Source: Synechococcus sp. MW101C3 (GTDB lineage: Bacteria; Cyanobacteriota; Cyanobacteriia; PCC-6307; Cyanobiaceae). From it: a stretch of 64,000 nt of DNA. The notes beneath the pieces were generated by a model that saw only the letters and a list, made by a program, of their open reading frames with translations, ran no database searches and had not been told where the DNA came from. The stretch's first letter is position 1. Each line of letters begins with the position of its first letter. A program made the translations under genes and the position numbers. Of the stretch, positions 31,120 to 40,628 are shown one piece after another. The stretch spans positions 1-64,000 of the forward strand of contig NZ_NQKX01000005.1 in the NCBI RefSeq assembly GCF_002252635.1. The letters are read 5' to 3'.

Positions 31120-31231
31120 GCGTGAAGAGCGGCACCATCCAGGCCCCCCAGGCCGGCAGCACCCCCGGCTGGCTCGAGTGCGGCCTGACCGTGGCGGTGG
31201 GCGTCCGTGGGGAGGTGTTGGAGGGGCTGTC

Positions 31232-31237
31232 TAGGAT
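31232..31237 (+). promoter_or_regulatory. Candidate -10 element of pedR
   Basis: TAGGAT lies 25 nt before the pedR ATG, and GGAG (31252-31255) lies 7 nt before it. The arrangement mirrors that seen before chlM. Confidence 0.4.
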
Positions 31238-31262
31238 GCATCCAGTCAGGCGGAGTGCGTTG

Positions 31263-31538
31263 ATGTCCGTTCGAGACGACCTCAGCGCGCCGCGAACCGG
31301 CTTATCCGAACGGGAGCTGGAGATCATCAGCCTGGTGGCCACCGGCCTCACCAATCAGGAAATCGGCGAGCAGCTGATGATCAGCAAACGCACCGTCGAC
31401 AATCACGTCAGCAACATCTTCACCAAAACCGGCGCGAAGAACCGGGTGGCGCTGCTGAACTGGGCGATGGACAACGGCAAGATCTGCCGGGACGGCTTCA
31501 ACTGCTGCAATCTGCCGGCCCCGTCGCCGGGGCTCTGA
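31263..31538 (+). CDS. pedR: Small LuxR-type regulator PedR
   Basis: A 91-residue protein consisting of one LuxR/NarL HTH: LSERELEIISLVATGLTN, then EIGEQLMISKRTVDNHVSNI. It ends with a Cys-containing tail, Cys75, Cys81 and Cys82. It matches Synechocystis PedR (ssl0564), a constitutively expressed redox regulator whose dimer cysteine is reduced by thioredoxin when electron transport is active, changing expression of photosynthesis genes. The ATG at 31263 has GGAG upstream and gives the family length. The last 41 nt overlap the convergent CYTH gene. Confidence 0.85.
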   Translation: MSVRDDLSAPRTGLSERELEIISLVATGLTNQEIGEQLMISKRTVDNHVSNIFTKTGAKNRVALLNWAMDNGKICRDGFNCCNLPAPSPGL

Positions 31539-32052
31539 GGCCCATCGCCGCCAGTACGGCCCGGCGCTCGTCCTCAGGCCACTGCGACAGCGGCGTGATC
31601 GACAGGGAGGCATTGCTGAGCTCCAGGCGGCCGGTGACCTCCAGGGCGCACCAGGGAGGCACCACCAGGGGCTGATCGGCCCGCTCCAGCTCCACTTCCG
31701 CCAGCACCAACGGCGCATTCGGGGGCTCGAACACATCGAGTACCCAGTCGCCGCCCGGCAGATCGAGGCCATAGCGGGTCTTGCCGAGGCGGTGGGCCGC
31801 CAGGCTCAGCAATGCCTCCCCATCGGTGGCGGGAATCGGATACTCGAACTCGTGGCGGGCGATGCCGGCGGCGGCCGCCTTGATCGTCAGCCGGGCCTGG
31901 TCGATGGCGGTGTCTTCCCCGAGGCGCACCCGCACGGTGACACCAGCGGCGTCGCGCGTGAGGTAACCCTGCCGCAGCGGGCGGCTCCAGCGCACCTGCG
32001 GCCGCCAGCCGTCGCCATGCACCAGGAAGCGCCGCTCGATCTCCAGGGCCAA
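31498..32052 (-). CDS. CYTH-domain protein (triphosphate tunnel metalloenzyme)
   Basis: A 184-residue CYTH protein: the ExExR-type motif EIERRFLV at residues 4-11, then RQGYLTRD, VRVRLGED, LTIKAAAAG, FEYPIP and LVLAEVELE, the alternating charged strands that line the tunnel. Bacterial relatives hydrolyse inorganic triphosphate or other triphosphates; adenylate cyclase activity is unlikely but not excluded. The start is TTG at 32052. It is the last member of the gltA-ndh-nadK run, 60 nt after nadK, and overlaps pedR by 41 nt at the 3-prime end. Confidence 0.84.
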   Translation of the reverse strand: MALEIERRFLVHGDGWRPQVRWSRPLRQGYLTRDAAGVTVRVRLGEDTAIDQARLTIKAAAAGIARHEFEYPIPATDGEALLSLAAHRLGKTRYGLDLPGGDWVLDVFEPPNAPLVLAEVELERADQPLVVPPWCALEVTGRLELSNASLSITPLSQWPEDERRAVLAAMGLRAPATGPADCSS

Positions 32053-32112
32053 CGCCGTTCTCCGGGGCTAACCCCTCCAGCATGGGCCGCAACAGACCCG
32101 TTGGGCGACGGC

Positions 32113-33039
32113 CTAGTTCGGCGACGGCTCCGCAGCGGTGAGGTCACCGGCCCAGTGCAGCTTGTGGCTGAGGGTGCGGTAGTAGGAGGGGCTCTGATCG
32201 AGCACCACCATCAGTGCGTCGTGGCTGGAGCGCTGCACCACGCAGCGGTCACCCGGTTCGAGCACGGTGGCATGGGCGCCATCTTTCCAGAGCTTCACCC
32301 GGCGACTGGTTTCCCCCAGTGGCCACACCGCCAGCATCGCCCGGGGTGGCACCACGATCGGCCGACTGGAGAGGCTCATCGGGCAGATCGGGTTGACCAC
32401 GATCGCGTCGATGCCGGGATGGAGGATCGGACCGCCCGCCGCCATCGAGTAGCCGGTGGAGCCGGTTGGGGTGGCGATGATCAGGCCGTCCCCGCGGAAC
32501 TGGTCCACCACTTCGCCGTCGATCTCCAGCTCCAGCACACAGGTGGGCGACACCTCATCAAGGCTGGGCCGGAAGTAGAAGTCGTTGAGGGCGCGGTGGA
32601 TCGGCTCGCCATCCACGCTGCCGTCACTGCGCACCACCCGGCCCTCCAGCATCATGCGCCGCTCCAGAGCGAAGCGGTCATCGCGCAGCCGCTGCCAGAG
32701 GTTGTCCTCACTGGAGCCTGAGCTGAGCACGAGCCGCTTGCGCTCGTGGGTGAGGAAGCCAAGGTGGCCGCCGATGTTGAAGCTCAGGATCGGCACCTGC
32801 AGGGGCGCCAGATGGCGGGCCGCCCCCAGCACCGTGCCGTCGCCGCCAAGCACGACGGTGAGATCGGGCAGGAGCGGTTCGCTGGCCAGGAGCCCCGGAA
32901 AGGGGTTGGAGGCGAGACCACTGACGGCCACGGCCACATGCACGCCCTGGTTGCGCAGATCCTCCGCGCAGATGCGGGCCTTGCGCTGGGCGGCCTGGCT
33001 GTGGGCACGAACAATCAGCCAGACCCGCTGGAGCTGCAT
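32113..33039 (-). CDS. nadK: NAD kinase
   Basis: A 308-residue NAD(+) kinase that makes NADP(+). Key motifs: [18 protein letters not shown] (GGDG with catalytic Asp), [19 protein letters not shown] and the Gly-rich [16 protein letters not shown]. It lies 15 nt after ndhE on the same strand, so NADP supply may be co-expressed with NDH-1. Cyanobacteria often carry two NAD kinases; which paralog this is cannot be stated. Confidence 0.94.
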   Translation of the reverse strand: MQLQRVWLIVRAHSQAAQRKARICAEDLRNQGVHVAVAVSGLASNPFPGLLASEPLLPDLTVVLGGDGTVLGAARHLAPLQVPILSFNIGGHLGFLTHERKRLVLSSGSSEDNLWQRLRDDRFALERRMMLEGRVVRSDGSVDGEPIHRALNDFYFRPSLDEVSPTCVLELEIDGEVVDQFRGDGLIIATPTGSTGYSMAAGGPILHPGIDAIVVNPICPMSLSSRPIVVPPRAMLAVWPLGETSRRVKLWKDGAHATVLEPGDRCVVQRSSHDALMVVLDQSPSYYRTLSHKLHWAGDLTAAEPSPN

Positions 33040-33054
33040 GACGGAACCGTGCCG

Positions 33055-33384
33055 CTACCAGCGCAGCAGGTTGAAGCGCTCCATGTCGACGGTTTCGCGG
33101 TTGCGGTAGAGGGAGAGCAGGATGGCCAGACCCACCGCCGCCTCTGCGGCCGCCACGGTGATCACGAAGATGGCGAACACCTGGCCGCGGATCTCCTGGC
33201 CATCGATGTAGCTGGAGAAGGCCATCAGGTTGATGTTGACGGCATTGAGCATCAGCTCGATGCTCATCAGCACGCGTACGGCGTTGCGGCTGTTGATCAG
33301 GCCCCACACCCCCGTGCAGAAGAGAACGGCAGCCAGCACCAGGTAGGCCTGGAGCGGCACATCGATGGGTGTTTCGATCGGCAT
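33055..33384 (-). CDS. ndhE: NAD(P)H-quinone oxidoreductase subunit 4L
   Basis: A 109-residue, three-helix NDH-1 subunit: [35 protein letters not shown] with the conserved Glu in helix 2, and [20 protein letters not shown]. It forms part of the proton path beside the quinone chamber. The ATG at 33384 shares one base with the ndhG stop (TGATG), as in the classical ndhA-I-G-E operon. Confidence 0.95.
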   Translation of the reverse strand: MPIETPIDVPLQAYLVLAAVLFCTGVWGLINSRNAVRVLMSIELMLNAVNINLMAFSSYIDGQEIRGQVFAIFVITVAAAEAAVGLAILLSLYRNRETVDMERFNLLRW

Positions 33385-34013
33385 CAGAGGGTCTCCTGAA
33401 GGGCGGAGGGAGATGGGGTGGGGGGATCGAGGAGCAGGGGCGGGCGAACCTTCTCGATCAGGCCCTGATCGACGTCTTCGCCGGTGGTGAGGTCGGTGCC
33501 GAACACATCGCGGCGGGCCAGCACGATGGCGCCGATCATCGACATCAGCAACAGCACCGAAGCGAGCTCGAAGGGCAGCAGGTAGTCGCTGAAGAGATGC
33601 TCGCCGATACGGATGGTGGCGCCTTCACCGAGGGAGGCCGGACCTGGAACGGCCCAGGGAGTGGTGAGATCGACCCGGAGCAGCAGCAGGAACAGGCCGA
33701 GGCAGACGCCACCGGAGAGCAGGCGCCGCAGGGCAAGACGGGGGATCTCAGAGAGGTCTTCCTTCTTGTTCACGAGCATGATCGCGAACAGGATCAGCAC
33801 GTTCACTGCGCCCACATACACGAGCACCTGGGCGGCGGCCACGAAGCTGGCGTTCAGCAGCAGGTAGAGGCCCGCCACCGAGAGGAAGACACCGCAGAGC
33901 AGGAAGGCGGAATAGACGATGTTCGGCAGCAGCACGACCCCGAGGGCTCCCAGCACCAAGGTGATGGAGAGCGCCACGAAGCAGATCAGCTGGGTGGTGG
34001 AGGCGATCGTCAT
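33384..34013 (-). CDS. ndhG: NAD(P)H-quinone oxidoreductase subunit 6
   Basis: A 209-residue, five-helix subunit: [40 protein letters not shown] and LVNKKEDL followed by two further helices ([19 protein letters not shown]). NdhG bears the pi-bulge helix that couples quinone reduction to pumping. The C-terminal 40 residues are Pro-rich and cytoplasmic. One-base overlaps join it to ndhI upstream and ndhE downstream. Confidence 0.94.
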   Translation of the reverse strand: MTIASTTQLICFVALSITLVLGALGVVLLPNIVYSAFLLCGVFLSVAGLYLLLNASFVAAAQVLVYVGAVNVLILFAIMLVNKKEDLSEIPRLALRRLLSGGVCLGLFLLLLRVDLTTPWAVPGPASLGEGATIRIGEHLFSDYLLPFELASVLLLMSMIGAIVLARRDVFGTDLTTGEDVDQGLIEKVRPPLLLDPPTPSPSALQETL

Positions 34014-34630
34014 CAGACCCCTTCCTCGCTGGCGGTGGTGGTGGTGGTGGAGCTGGACGCGGCCAGCACCTGTTCAGGCAGTTTGCCGGCCCGGGGGCTG
34101 GCGGGATCCACCGTGTGGGGATCGAGCTCGCCGGCGGGCAGATAGGCCAGCTCGCGCAGAGCCACCACGGCAGGGTCGCTGGTGACGCTGGTGGGCAGGC
34201 GACCGAGGGCGACGTTGTCGAAGTTGAGGCTATGGCGATCAAACGCCGCCAGTTCGTACTCCTCGGTCATCGAGAGGCAATTGGTGGGGCAATACTCCAC
34301 GCAGTTGCCACAGAAGATGCACACCCCGAAATCGATCGAGTAGTTGCGCAACTCCTTCTTCTTCGTTTGCTTGTTCATCGCCCAATCCACCACCGGCAGA
34401 TTGATCGGACAGACCCGCACGCACACCTCGCAGGCGATGCACTTGTCGAACTCGAAGTGGATGCGGCCGCGGTAGCGCTCCGAAGGGATCAGCTTTTCGT
34501 AGGGGTACTGCACCGTGATCGGCCGGCGGCGCAGGTGATCGAAGGTGACCGAAAGCCCCTGGGTGATGGCGCTGGCGGCACCGACGGCGTCCTTGGCGTA
34601 GTCGCCGACCTTTTGGAGAAAACCGAACAT
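34013..34630 (-). CDS. ndhI: NAD(P)H-quinone oxidoreductase subunit I (2[4Fe-4S])
   Basis: A 205-residue iron-sulfur subunit with two ferredoxin motifs, [12 protein letters not shown] (about 64-75) and [12 protein letters not shown] (about 103-114), carrying the two 4Fe-4S clusters that pass electrons from ferredoxin toward plastoquinone. The N-terminus ([16 protein letters not shown]) is amphipathic and membrane-associated. The last 40 residues are Ala/Ser/Thr-rich. Starts at 34630 after a 106-nt gap from ndhA; shares one base with ndhG. Confidence 0.96.
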   Translation of the reverse strand: MFGFLQKVGDYAKDAVGAASAITQGLSVTFDHLRRRPITVQYPYEKLIPSERYRGRIHFEFDKCIACEVCVRVCPINLPVVDWAMNKQTKKKELRNYSIDFGVCIFCGNCVEYCPTNCLSMTEEYELAAFDRHSLNFDNVALGRLPTSVTSDPAVVALRELAYLPAGELDPHTVDPASPRAGKLPEQVLAASSSTTTTTASEEGV

Positions 34631-34736
34631 GGGCGTGGCGGAATTCGAGGAGAGGGACGGAGGAGGAAAGCGGTGGGCTCAGCGGGCCTGGGTCAAGGCC
34701 TGAGGGCCGGTGGGGTCATGATGGCTGGCCCCAGGC

Positions 34737-35903
34737 TCAACCGCCGAAAAAGGCGGGAAAGGCCAGTTTGAGCCCGGCGGTGACGAGCAGATTCACCAGG
34801 GCGATGGGCAGCAGGAACTTCCAGCCCAGATCCAGCAGCTGGTCGATGCGCACCCGTGGCAGGGTCCAGCGCAGCAGGATCGCGATGAACACCAGCAGGT
34901 AGGCCTTCAGCACGGTCATCACGATGCCGACAGACCCGGTGATGACCTGCACCAGCGGAGCGTCCACCGACTGACCAAGGGCGCCGGCCAGCCATTCGAC
35001 CGGCAGGGGGAAGCCCCAGCCACCCAGGTAGAGCACCGCCACCAGCAGGGCGGAGAGCACCAGGTTGATGTAGCTGCCCAGGTAGAAGAGGGCGAACTTC
35101 ATGCCGGCGTACTCCGTTTGGTAGCCGGCCACCAGCTCCTCCTCGGCCTCGGGCAAGTCGAAGGGCAGGCGCTCGCATTCGGCCAGGGCACAGATCCAGA
35201 AGATCAGGAAGCCCACCGGCTGACGCCAGATGTTCCAGCTGAGGATGCCGGCGCCGCTCTGCTGATTGACGATGTCGACGGTGCTGAGCGAATTGCTCAT
35301 CATCACGACGGCCAGCACGGCCAGGGCGAGCGGGATCTCGTAGCTGATCGACTGAGCCGCTGCCCGCAGGCCGCCCAGCAGCGAATACTTGTTGTTGCTG
35401 GAGTAGCCGCTCATCAGCAGACCGATCGGCTGGATGCTGCTGAGGGCGATCCAGAGGAAGATGCCCACCCCCACATCGCTGATCACCAGGTGCTGGCCGA
35501 AGGGAACCACCAGCCAGGAGAGGATCACGGGGATCAGCACCAGCACGGGGCCGAGCGTGAACAGCAGGCCATCGGCCCGCTTCGGGATCACGTCTTCCTT
35601 GAAGAGCAGCTTGAGGCCATCGGCCAGGGGCTGCAGCACCCCGAGGGCACCGGCATACTCCGGGCCGATGCGCTGCTGGACGGCGGCGGAGATCTTGCGC
35701 TCCAGCCACACGTTCACCAGCACGCCCACCACGGCGGCCACCAGCACCAGCAGCATCGGCAGGGGCAGCCAGATGAGATGGGCGGCGGCGGGGCTGAGGC
35801 CGAAGCCCTCCAGGATGGTGGTGAATCCGCTCTGCAGGTCGATGCCGGGGGGCACCGCCGCCTCGAGGACCGGGGGAGGCGACAGGGTCGCGGCTGTGGT
35901 CAT
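34737..35903 (-). CDS. ndhA: NAD(P)H-quinone oxidoreductase subunit 1
   Basis: A 388-residue, eight-helix membrane subunit at the quinone-binding site. Motifs: [78 protein letters not shown] and [18 protein letters not shown]. Start: the ATG at 35903 is preferred over the GTG at 35912; GGAG lies three bases before it. It follows gltA by 45 nt and begins ndhA-I-G-E. Confidence 0.95.
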   Translation of the reverse strand: MTTAATLSPPPVLEAAVPPGIDLQSGFTTILEGFGLSPAAAHLIWLPLPMLLVLVAAVVGVLVNVWLERKISAAVQQRIGPEYAGALGVLQPLADGLKLLFKEDVIPKRADGLLFTLGPVLVLIPVILSWLVVPFGQHLVISDVGVGIFLWIALSSIQPIGLLMSGYSSNNKYSLLGGLRAAAQSISYEIPLALAVLAVVMMSNSLSTVDIVNQQSGAGILSWNIWRQPVGFLIFWICALAECERLPFDLPEAEEELVAGYQTEYAGMKFALFYLGSYINLVLSALLVAVLYLGGWGFPLPVEWLAGALGQSVDAPLVQVITGSVGIVMTVLKAYLLVFIAILLRWTLPRVRIDQLLDLGWKFLLPIALVNLLVTAGLKLAFPAFFGG

Positions 35904-35948
35904 GATCTCCACGGCGTCCGAACTCGAAACCGAACCGACGAGGGCAAG

Positions 35949-37208
35949 TTAAGCGCCCGCACCGCTGGATCGGGTGTCGATGGGCAACCAGGTCTTGCCG
36001 GACGCCCCCGTGTAGATCTGCGTAGGCCGGTAAATCCGGTTGGCACCGAGCTGCTCTTTCCAGTGGGCCAGCCAGCCGGCCACCCGCGCGATCGCGAAGA
36101 TCGGCGTGAAGAGGTCGCGGGGGATGCCGAGCTTGCGGTACACGAGCCCGGAATAGAAATCCACATTCGGATAGATCCCCTTGGCGCCGAGGCGGCTTTC
36201 AGCAGCCTTCTCGAGCCGTCGGGCCACGTCGTACATGTGGTCGTGGCCGAAGCGGTCGAACAGCTCCTCGGCCAGCTCCTGCAGGATCACGGCACGGGGA
36301 TCCTTGACGCGGTACTCGCGGTGGCCGAAGCCCATGATCTTCTGCTTCTCGGCCACCGCCCGCTCGAGGTAGGCCTCCACCCGGTCTTCGCTGCCGATCT
36401 GGTCGAGCATGGTGAGCACGTCTTCGTTGGCGCCGCCATGCAGCGGGCCGGCCAGGGTGCCCACGGCCGAGGCCACCACCGCGTAGGGATCGGTGAGGGT
36501 GCTGGCGGTGACGCGGGCACTGAAGGTGCTGGCGTTGAGCGAGTGTTCGGCGTGGAGGATCAGGCAGGCATCGAAGATGCGGGCCGCCATCGGGTCAGGC
36601 ACCCGCTCGGTGATCATGTACAGGAAATTGGCCGAGTACGACAGGTCGTCGCGGGGCTGGATCGGGTCCTGGCCTTTGCGGATCAGCTGGAAGGCCGCCA
36701 CCATCGTGGGGATCTTGGCGATCAACCGCACCACCGCCTCCTCGATGTACTGGGGGTCGTCGAGGGCGCGGCGCGAATAGAACAGGCCCAGTGAGGCTGC
36801 GCTCGACTGCAGCGCGTCCATGGGGTGCCCGTCGGCCGGGAAGCACTTCATCATGTCGCGGATGCGGAAGCTCACCCGCCGGTGCATCTGCACCTCGTAC
36901 TCGAAGCGACGCAGCTGCTCGCCCGTGGGCAACTCACCCCAGATCAGCAGGTAGGCGGTTTCCAGGAAGCTGCTGTGGTTGGCGAGCTGCTCCACCGGAT
37001 AGCCCCGGTAGGTGAGCACGCCGTTGCGGCCGTCGATGTCACAGATGGCGGACTGGGTGGCCGGCACCCCTTCAAGGCCGGGGCGGAACGCCGGCATGGC
37101 CGGCTGGGCCGCGACAGGTTCGCTGGCCAACGGGGTGGCCGCTGGAGTTGTGGCGGAGTCACCGGCCGCTGAGAAATCCGTGACCGCCGGCGCCCCATCC
37201 GTTGCCAT
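35949..37208 (-). CDS. gltA: Citrate synthase
   Basis: A 419-residue type II citrate synthase, condensing acetyl-CoA with oxaloacetate. Catalytic regions: HSLNASTFSARVTAST, GPLHGGANEDVL (His) and GFGHREYRVKDPRA (His, then the Asp further on), plus SGLVYRKLGIPRDLFTPIFA. The N-terminal 35 residues after the ATG at 37208 are Ala/Thr/Pro-rich and unconserved; the core begins near MPAFRPGLEGVPATQS. It leads the run into ndhA. In cyanobacteria it feeds 2-oxoglutarate for nitrogen assimilation. Confidence 0.94.
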   Translation of the reverse strand: MATDGAPAVTDFSAAGDSATTPAATPLASEPVAAQPAMPAFRPGLEGVPATQSAICDIDGRNGVLTYRGYPVEQLANHSSFLETAYLLIWGELPTGEQLRRFEYEVQMHRRVSFRIRDMMKCFPADGHPMDALQSSAASLGLFYSRRALDDPQYIEEAVVRLIAKIPTMVAAFQLIRKGQDPIQPRDDLSYSANFLYMITERVPDPMAARIFDACLILHAEHSLNASTFSARVTASTLTDPYAVVASAVGTLAGPLHGGANEDVLTMLDQIGSEDRVEAYLERAVAEKQKIMGFGHREYRVKDPRAVILQELAEELFDRFGHDHMYDVARRLEKAAESRLGAKGIYPNVDFYSGLVYRKLGIPRDLFTPIFAIARVAGWLAHWKEQLGANRIYRPTQIYTGASGKTWLPIDTRSSGAGA

Positions 37209-37312
37209 GCCGAGCTTCCACGCTGTTGATCGAAACCTAGATCCATTCCTGACAGCCGCGCCGTAACACCGCCGACCGGCCACCAGGGCCCCGTTTCAGC
37301 GGCGTCCGCGCC

Positions 37313-37894
37313 TCAGCCCTCCCCCAGCAGAGCGCGGGGGGAGAGCAGCAGGGTGAGCCGCGTGCGGCCCAGGGCAGCCTCCCAGCCGCGCGCCTGCCCG
37401 GAACCACCGGAAGGCACCGGAGCCTGCCAGGGAAGCGCCAGGACCACCACACCGGCCTTGCGCAGGCGCAGGGCGCCGGGAGGGGCGCCGCAGAGCCGGC
37501 AGGCCAGCTCGCTGAGATCGGGTTCATGCCCCACCAGCGCCAGGCGCCGCCAGGGGCTGGGCCGCTCGGCGCCTTCGCCCCCGGCGCTGAACCAGCGCTC
37601 CAGCAGCGGCGCTGGGTCACCACCCGGGGCCAGCTCCCCGCAGACCTCGAAGCGGTGGAGGGCCAGTCCGCCCTCGCGGGCCAGCTCCGCCGTCTGGTGC
37701 GCACGCAGCAATGGGCTGGTGAGCAGTGGATCCACAGCCAGTCCGAGCGTCACGAGACGGCGCACCACGGCGGCGGTGCGCCGGCGGCCGGCGGCGGTGA
37801 GCGCCCGTGCCTCGTCGTCCAGGCCGCGATCGGCCGCCAGCTGGCGATCGATCGCGACCCCATGGCGCAGTAGCAGCAGCTCCGCAGCGGCCAT
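37313..37894 (-). CDS. sixA: SixA-type phosphohistidine phosphatase / histidine phosphatase family
   Basis: A 193-residue histidine phosphatase. It begins MAAAELLLLRHGVA (RHG catalytic His), has LTSPLLRAHQTAELA and LVGHEPDLSELACRL with the second His. SixA removes phosphate from histidine on phosphotransfer domains. Start at ATG 37894, four bases after the DUF3352 stop; an upstream start would overlap that gene. A Gly/Ala/Ser-rich insertion precedes the last strand. The substrate here is unknown. Confidence 0.85.
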   Translation of the reverse strand: MAAAELLLLRHGVAIDRQLAADRGLDDEARALTAAGRRRTAAVVRRLVTLGLAVDPLLTSPLLRAHQTAELAREGGLALHRFEVCGELAPGGDPAPLLERWFSAGGEGAERPSPWRRLALVGHEPDLSELACRLCGAPPGALRLRKAGVVVLALPWQAPVPSGGSGQARGWEAALGRTRLTLLLSPRALLGEG

Positions 37895-37898
37895 GGCC

Positions 37899-39653
37899 TC
37901 AGCCCAGCTCCAGGCGGCCATGCAGCCGCAGTGCCGGGGCCGCGGCGGCAGGATCGCTCTCCAGGCTCACCGCCAGGCCCTGCACAGTGGGAGCGAGCGG
38001 CTCGCCGGCCAGGCCGGTGAGCAGCAGCCAGGGGTCCCAGCGGGCCAGCAGCGCACGGGCCGACGGGGCGGCCATGGCCCACTGCAGGGGCGCGGCCTGA
38101 TCCTCCAGGCCCTGAAGCTGGGCCAGCCTCTCGCTGGGCGGCGCGGCCCCCTCCAGCAGACCGGTGAGGGCGGTGATGCCCTCACTCCACCAGGCCACAC
38201 CGCGCTGGTCGAGGCGGGCGCCGGCGATGGCGGCGTCCAGTTGGTCGGGGTGGCTGCGGGAATTGCCGGCGGTCAGCTGGGTCCAGAGCTGCAGCGTTTT
38301 GCCATTGCGGCTCAGCGGAGCAGCGATCAGGCCTTTGCGCGCCAGCACGTCGCTGATCGAGGCGATGGCGGGGCTGTCAGGAGCCGTGGCCAGCAGCCAG
38401 CCGCGGGAGCTATGGCTCAACAGCAGGGGGCCTGGATCCTGGGCAACAACCAGCGGGGGCAGCACCCCCGGCAGGCTCGCGAGGGCTTGGGCGAGGACAG
38501 GTGCCACCAGCTCCGACCAGACATCCGGAATGTCGGCGGGGACGCTGCTGGTGGCTTCAGGGCTGGGGATGGTGGTGTCTCCGTCACCATCGGCAGCGGC
38601 ACTGTCCGTGGCGTCCCCATCGGAGCCGGCGGAATCCGGGCTGGAGGCGGTAGCGATGGCTGCCGCTGAGGCAGCTGTTCCTGGTGCAGCAGGAGCTGAG
38701 AGCAGGGCGGGGTTCTGGATCATCGCCAGGCTGTCCGAGGGCCCCTGCAGGCCCGCCAGCAGATCCGGCGTGGGCGTGAGCGCCAGTGCTGCGGGGGCGT
38801 GGCGCAGCTCAAGGCGGCCGTTGAGGTCGAGGGTGCGGCCTCGGGGCGCCAGAGCTGCCACCAGGCCGAGCACCTCCTGCTGTGCTGCGACGAAAGGGGA
38901 AGCAGCCAGCCAAGGGGTGAAGCTGTCGGGGCGGGCCACCACCAGGGCCACGCCCTGGCCGAGGGTGGCCACGGCGGTGGCGAGGCGGGGGTCGCCGGCC
39001 TGGTTGAGTTCATCGATCTGGGAGACATCCAGCGCCTGCTCCAGCACCCCCCGACCCGAGGCGATCAGCACCAGCCGGTCGTCGATCAAGGCGGTGGCCA
39101 GGGGCAGGGCGTTCTGGCCCAGCAGGGCGCCCCGGCCGCTGATCAGCCCCATGCCTCGATAGGTGCTCACCTGCAGCTCGTTGCCGGCCAGGCTGCGGGT
39201 CTGCCAGAAGCGCTGCAGAAAGCGCCGAGCCCCCTCCGACTCACGGCTGCGCAGGGCCAGCAACCAGCCCGCCGGCTGTGACGCACCCGCCGGGGTGAGC
39301 AGCGCGACACTGGACTCCTCCCCCACCCAGCCGGCCAGTTCCTCGGCGTAGTCGAGGCCGGCGGCGGCGAAGGCCCCGTCCCGCAGCTGCTCAAGGGCGG
39401 CGGCGGCATGGCGGCGTTGGCGGGGCGGCGCCACGGCCCGGGCGTAGGCCCCGAGCTGGTCGGGCGGGACCAGCAGGTGCAGGCTCAGCGAGGCCTGCCG
39501 GGGGATGAAGCGAGCCGCCAGTGGCAGGGTGAGGGGTTGGTGCTGCAGGGCGAGGGGGCTGCTGCGCCAGAGCACCACCCAGCCCGCCGCTCCGATCAGC
39601 AGCAGCGTGACGGCCACGGCCAGGATCGCCGCCAGGAATGGGCGGATCTTCAT
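37899..39653 (-). CDS. DUF3352 domain protein with N-terminal membrane anchor
   Basis: A 584-residue cyanobacterial DUF3352 protein. One N-terminal hydrophobic helix (about 8-30) acts as signal or anchor; the rest is predicted soluble and outside the cytoplasm (periplasm or lumen). Segments include FIPRQASLSLHLLV, YRGMGLISGRG, and repeated AS/LA-rich strands. A low-complexity insertion near residues 325-370 is Ala, Ser, Asp and Gly rich. Function unknown. It is followed four bases later by sixA, so they likely form one transcript. Divergent from the rhodanese gene (85 nt). Confidence 0.78.
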   Translation of the reverse strand: MKIRPFLAAILAVAVTLLLIGAAGWVVLWRSSPLALQHQPLTLPLAARFIPRQASLSLHLLVPPDQLGAYARAVAPPRQRRHAAAALEQLRDGAFAAAGLDYAEELAGWVGEESSVALLTPAGASQPAGWLLALRSRESEGARRFLQRFWQTRSLAGNELQVSTYRGMGLISGRGALLGQNALPLATALIDDRLVLIASGRGVLEQALDVSQIDELNQAGDPRLATAVATLGQGVALVVARPDSFTPWLAASPFVAAQQEVLGLVAALAPRGRTLDLNGRLELRHAPAALALTPTPDLLAGLQGPSDSLAMIQNPALLSAPAAPGTAASAAAIATASSPDSAGSDGDATDSAAADGDGDTTIPSPEATSSVPADIPDVWSELVAPVLAQALASLPGVLPPLVVAQDPGPLLLSHSSRGWLLATAPDSPAIASISDVLARKGLIAAPLSRNGKTLQLWTQLTAGNSRSHPDQLDAAIAGARLDQRGVAWWSEGITALTGLLEGAAPPSERLAQLQGLEDQAAPLQWAMAAPSARALLARWDPWLLLTGLAGEPLAPTVQGLAVSLESDPAAAAPALRLHGRLELG

Positions 39654-39738
39654 GCGTAGCGCGCAGGAATGGCCTCATCCTTATGCATGAAGCCGCCTCC
39701 GTGCATCGTCAACGCACACCCGGCCAGCCACCACGCCC

Positions 39739-40116
39739 ATGCCCGCACCCATGCCCCAGGAAAGCCAAACCACCCCCACCCCGGCCCCGTTGCAGGCACG
39801 GGAGCTGCAGCAGCGGCTCAACGAGGGTGCCGATCTGCAGCTGGTGGATGTGCGGGAACCGGCAGAGCTGGCCATGGCCGCGCTGCAGCAGAGAGTGATC
39901 CATCTGCCCTTGAGCCGCTCCTCGGAATGGGTCAGCCGGATCGACGCGCTGCTCGACCGCGAGCGTGAGGTGGTGGTGCTCTGCCATGCCGGCATGCGCA
40001 GCTGGCAGTTCGGCTGCTGGTTGATGGAGCAGCAGGGTTTCGAGCGGGTCTGGAACCTGGAGGGGGGCATCGATGCCTGGAGCGTCCAGGTCGATCGGTC
40101 GGTGCCGCGTTACTGA
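39739..40116 (+). CDS. Rhodanese-like single-domain protein
   Basis: A 125-residue rhodanese domain. The substrate-site region LVDVREPAELAMAAL precedes the active-site loop VVVLCHAGMRSW, with the catalytic Cys and the following Arg, and the ending GFERVWNLEGGIDAW. It would transfer sulfane sulfur or act as a persulfide carrier. The N-terminal 20 residues (Pro/Thr/Gln-rich) are unstructured. Two in-frame ATGs lie at 39739 and 39751. The region downstream carries a hairpin and no clear gene. Confidence 0.9.
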   Translation: MPAPMPQESQTTPTPAPLQARELQQRLNEGADLQLVDVREPAELAMAALQQRVIHLPLSRSSEWVSRIDALLDREREVVVLCHAGMRSWQFGCWLMEQQGFERVWNLEGGIDAWSVQVDRSVPRY

Positions 40117-40628
40117 GCAGCGCTACCAGACCGATGGCGCGGGACAGGTACTCCTCTTACCGCAGTCAGCGGAGCTGCGGCGGTAAGACGGGCTGGCCCA
40201 GATCGGCTCCAGCCTCTGACGCCGGAGCAGCTCCACAGTTTGTGGCGGTGATGGTGCTGAGCTGCGCAACAAGCAGGGACTGGCCGACCCGGCGGGTTAG
40301 GACCCCGCTCCTCTTTTGCACGTGCTGACGCTGGAGATCGTGGAGGGTGATCGCCTGCTCCAGCCGCACCGCTCCATGAGCAACAGGGGCCGCGCCTGTG
40401 AGCGGAGTGGTCTCGGCGATCCTGGGCACGCTGGTGTCCTCAAGGGTCAGGTTGGATTCACTGTCGACTGCGGCCGCTGCCAACGCTTCACTGGCTTCTG
40501 CCTGCTGCCATCCAAGCGATCAGCCATGAAACCCGAACCAACACCTAGCGGCCTTGTTGCCCAGACGAAATGGTGTTCCTGTTGGCCAGCGGCGTCGTTG
40601 GTATCGGTTACGGTTCGCGCACCATCCG
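40117..40628. other. 512-bp region without a recognisable gene
   Basis: Between the rhodanese and hrcA genes I find no protein I can name. On the minus strand there is an open frame from a TTG at 40483 to 40166 (105 codons; amino acids rich in Ala, Leu, Thr, Gln), and a second, short minus frame ends near 40425. Neither shows a motif, and codon use looks unlike the neighbours. The base composition is visibly less GC-rich than the flanks. It holds one strong hairpin (40156-40187). It may be gene debris or a non-coding RNA locus. Confidence 0.5.
40156..40187. repeat. Inverted repeat after the rhodanese gene
   Basis: CTTACCGC (40156-40163) pairs perfectly with GCGGTAAG (40180-40187). Inner bases CAG and CTG can extend it with a bulge. 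It begins 39 nt after the rhodanese stop. No T-run follows, so it is only terminator-like. Confidence 0.45.

Noticed and set aside
30181-31262. SAM or cobalamin riboswitch upstream of metF
   Set aside because: The 143-nt divergent gap shows no recognisable conserved core or terminator.
35118-36794. 558-codon plus-strand frame opposite ndhA and gltA
   Set aside because: Antisense shadow of two well-supported genes.
40166-40483. 105-codon minus-strand frame in the gap before hrcA
   Set aside because: Not listed as a gene: TTG start without ribosome site, no motif, unusual composition; kept only as part of the gap description.
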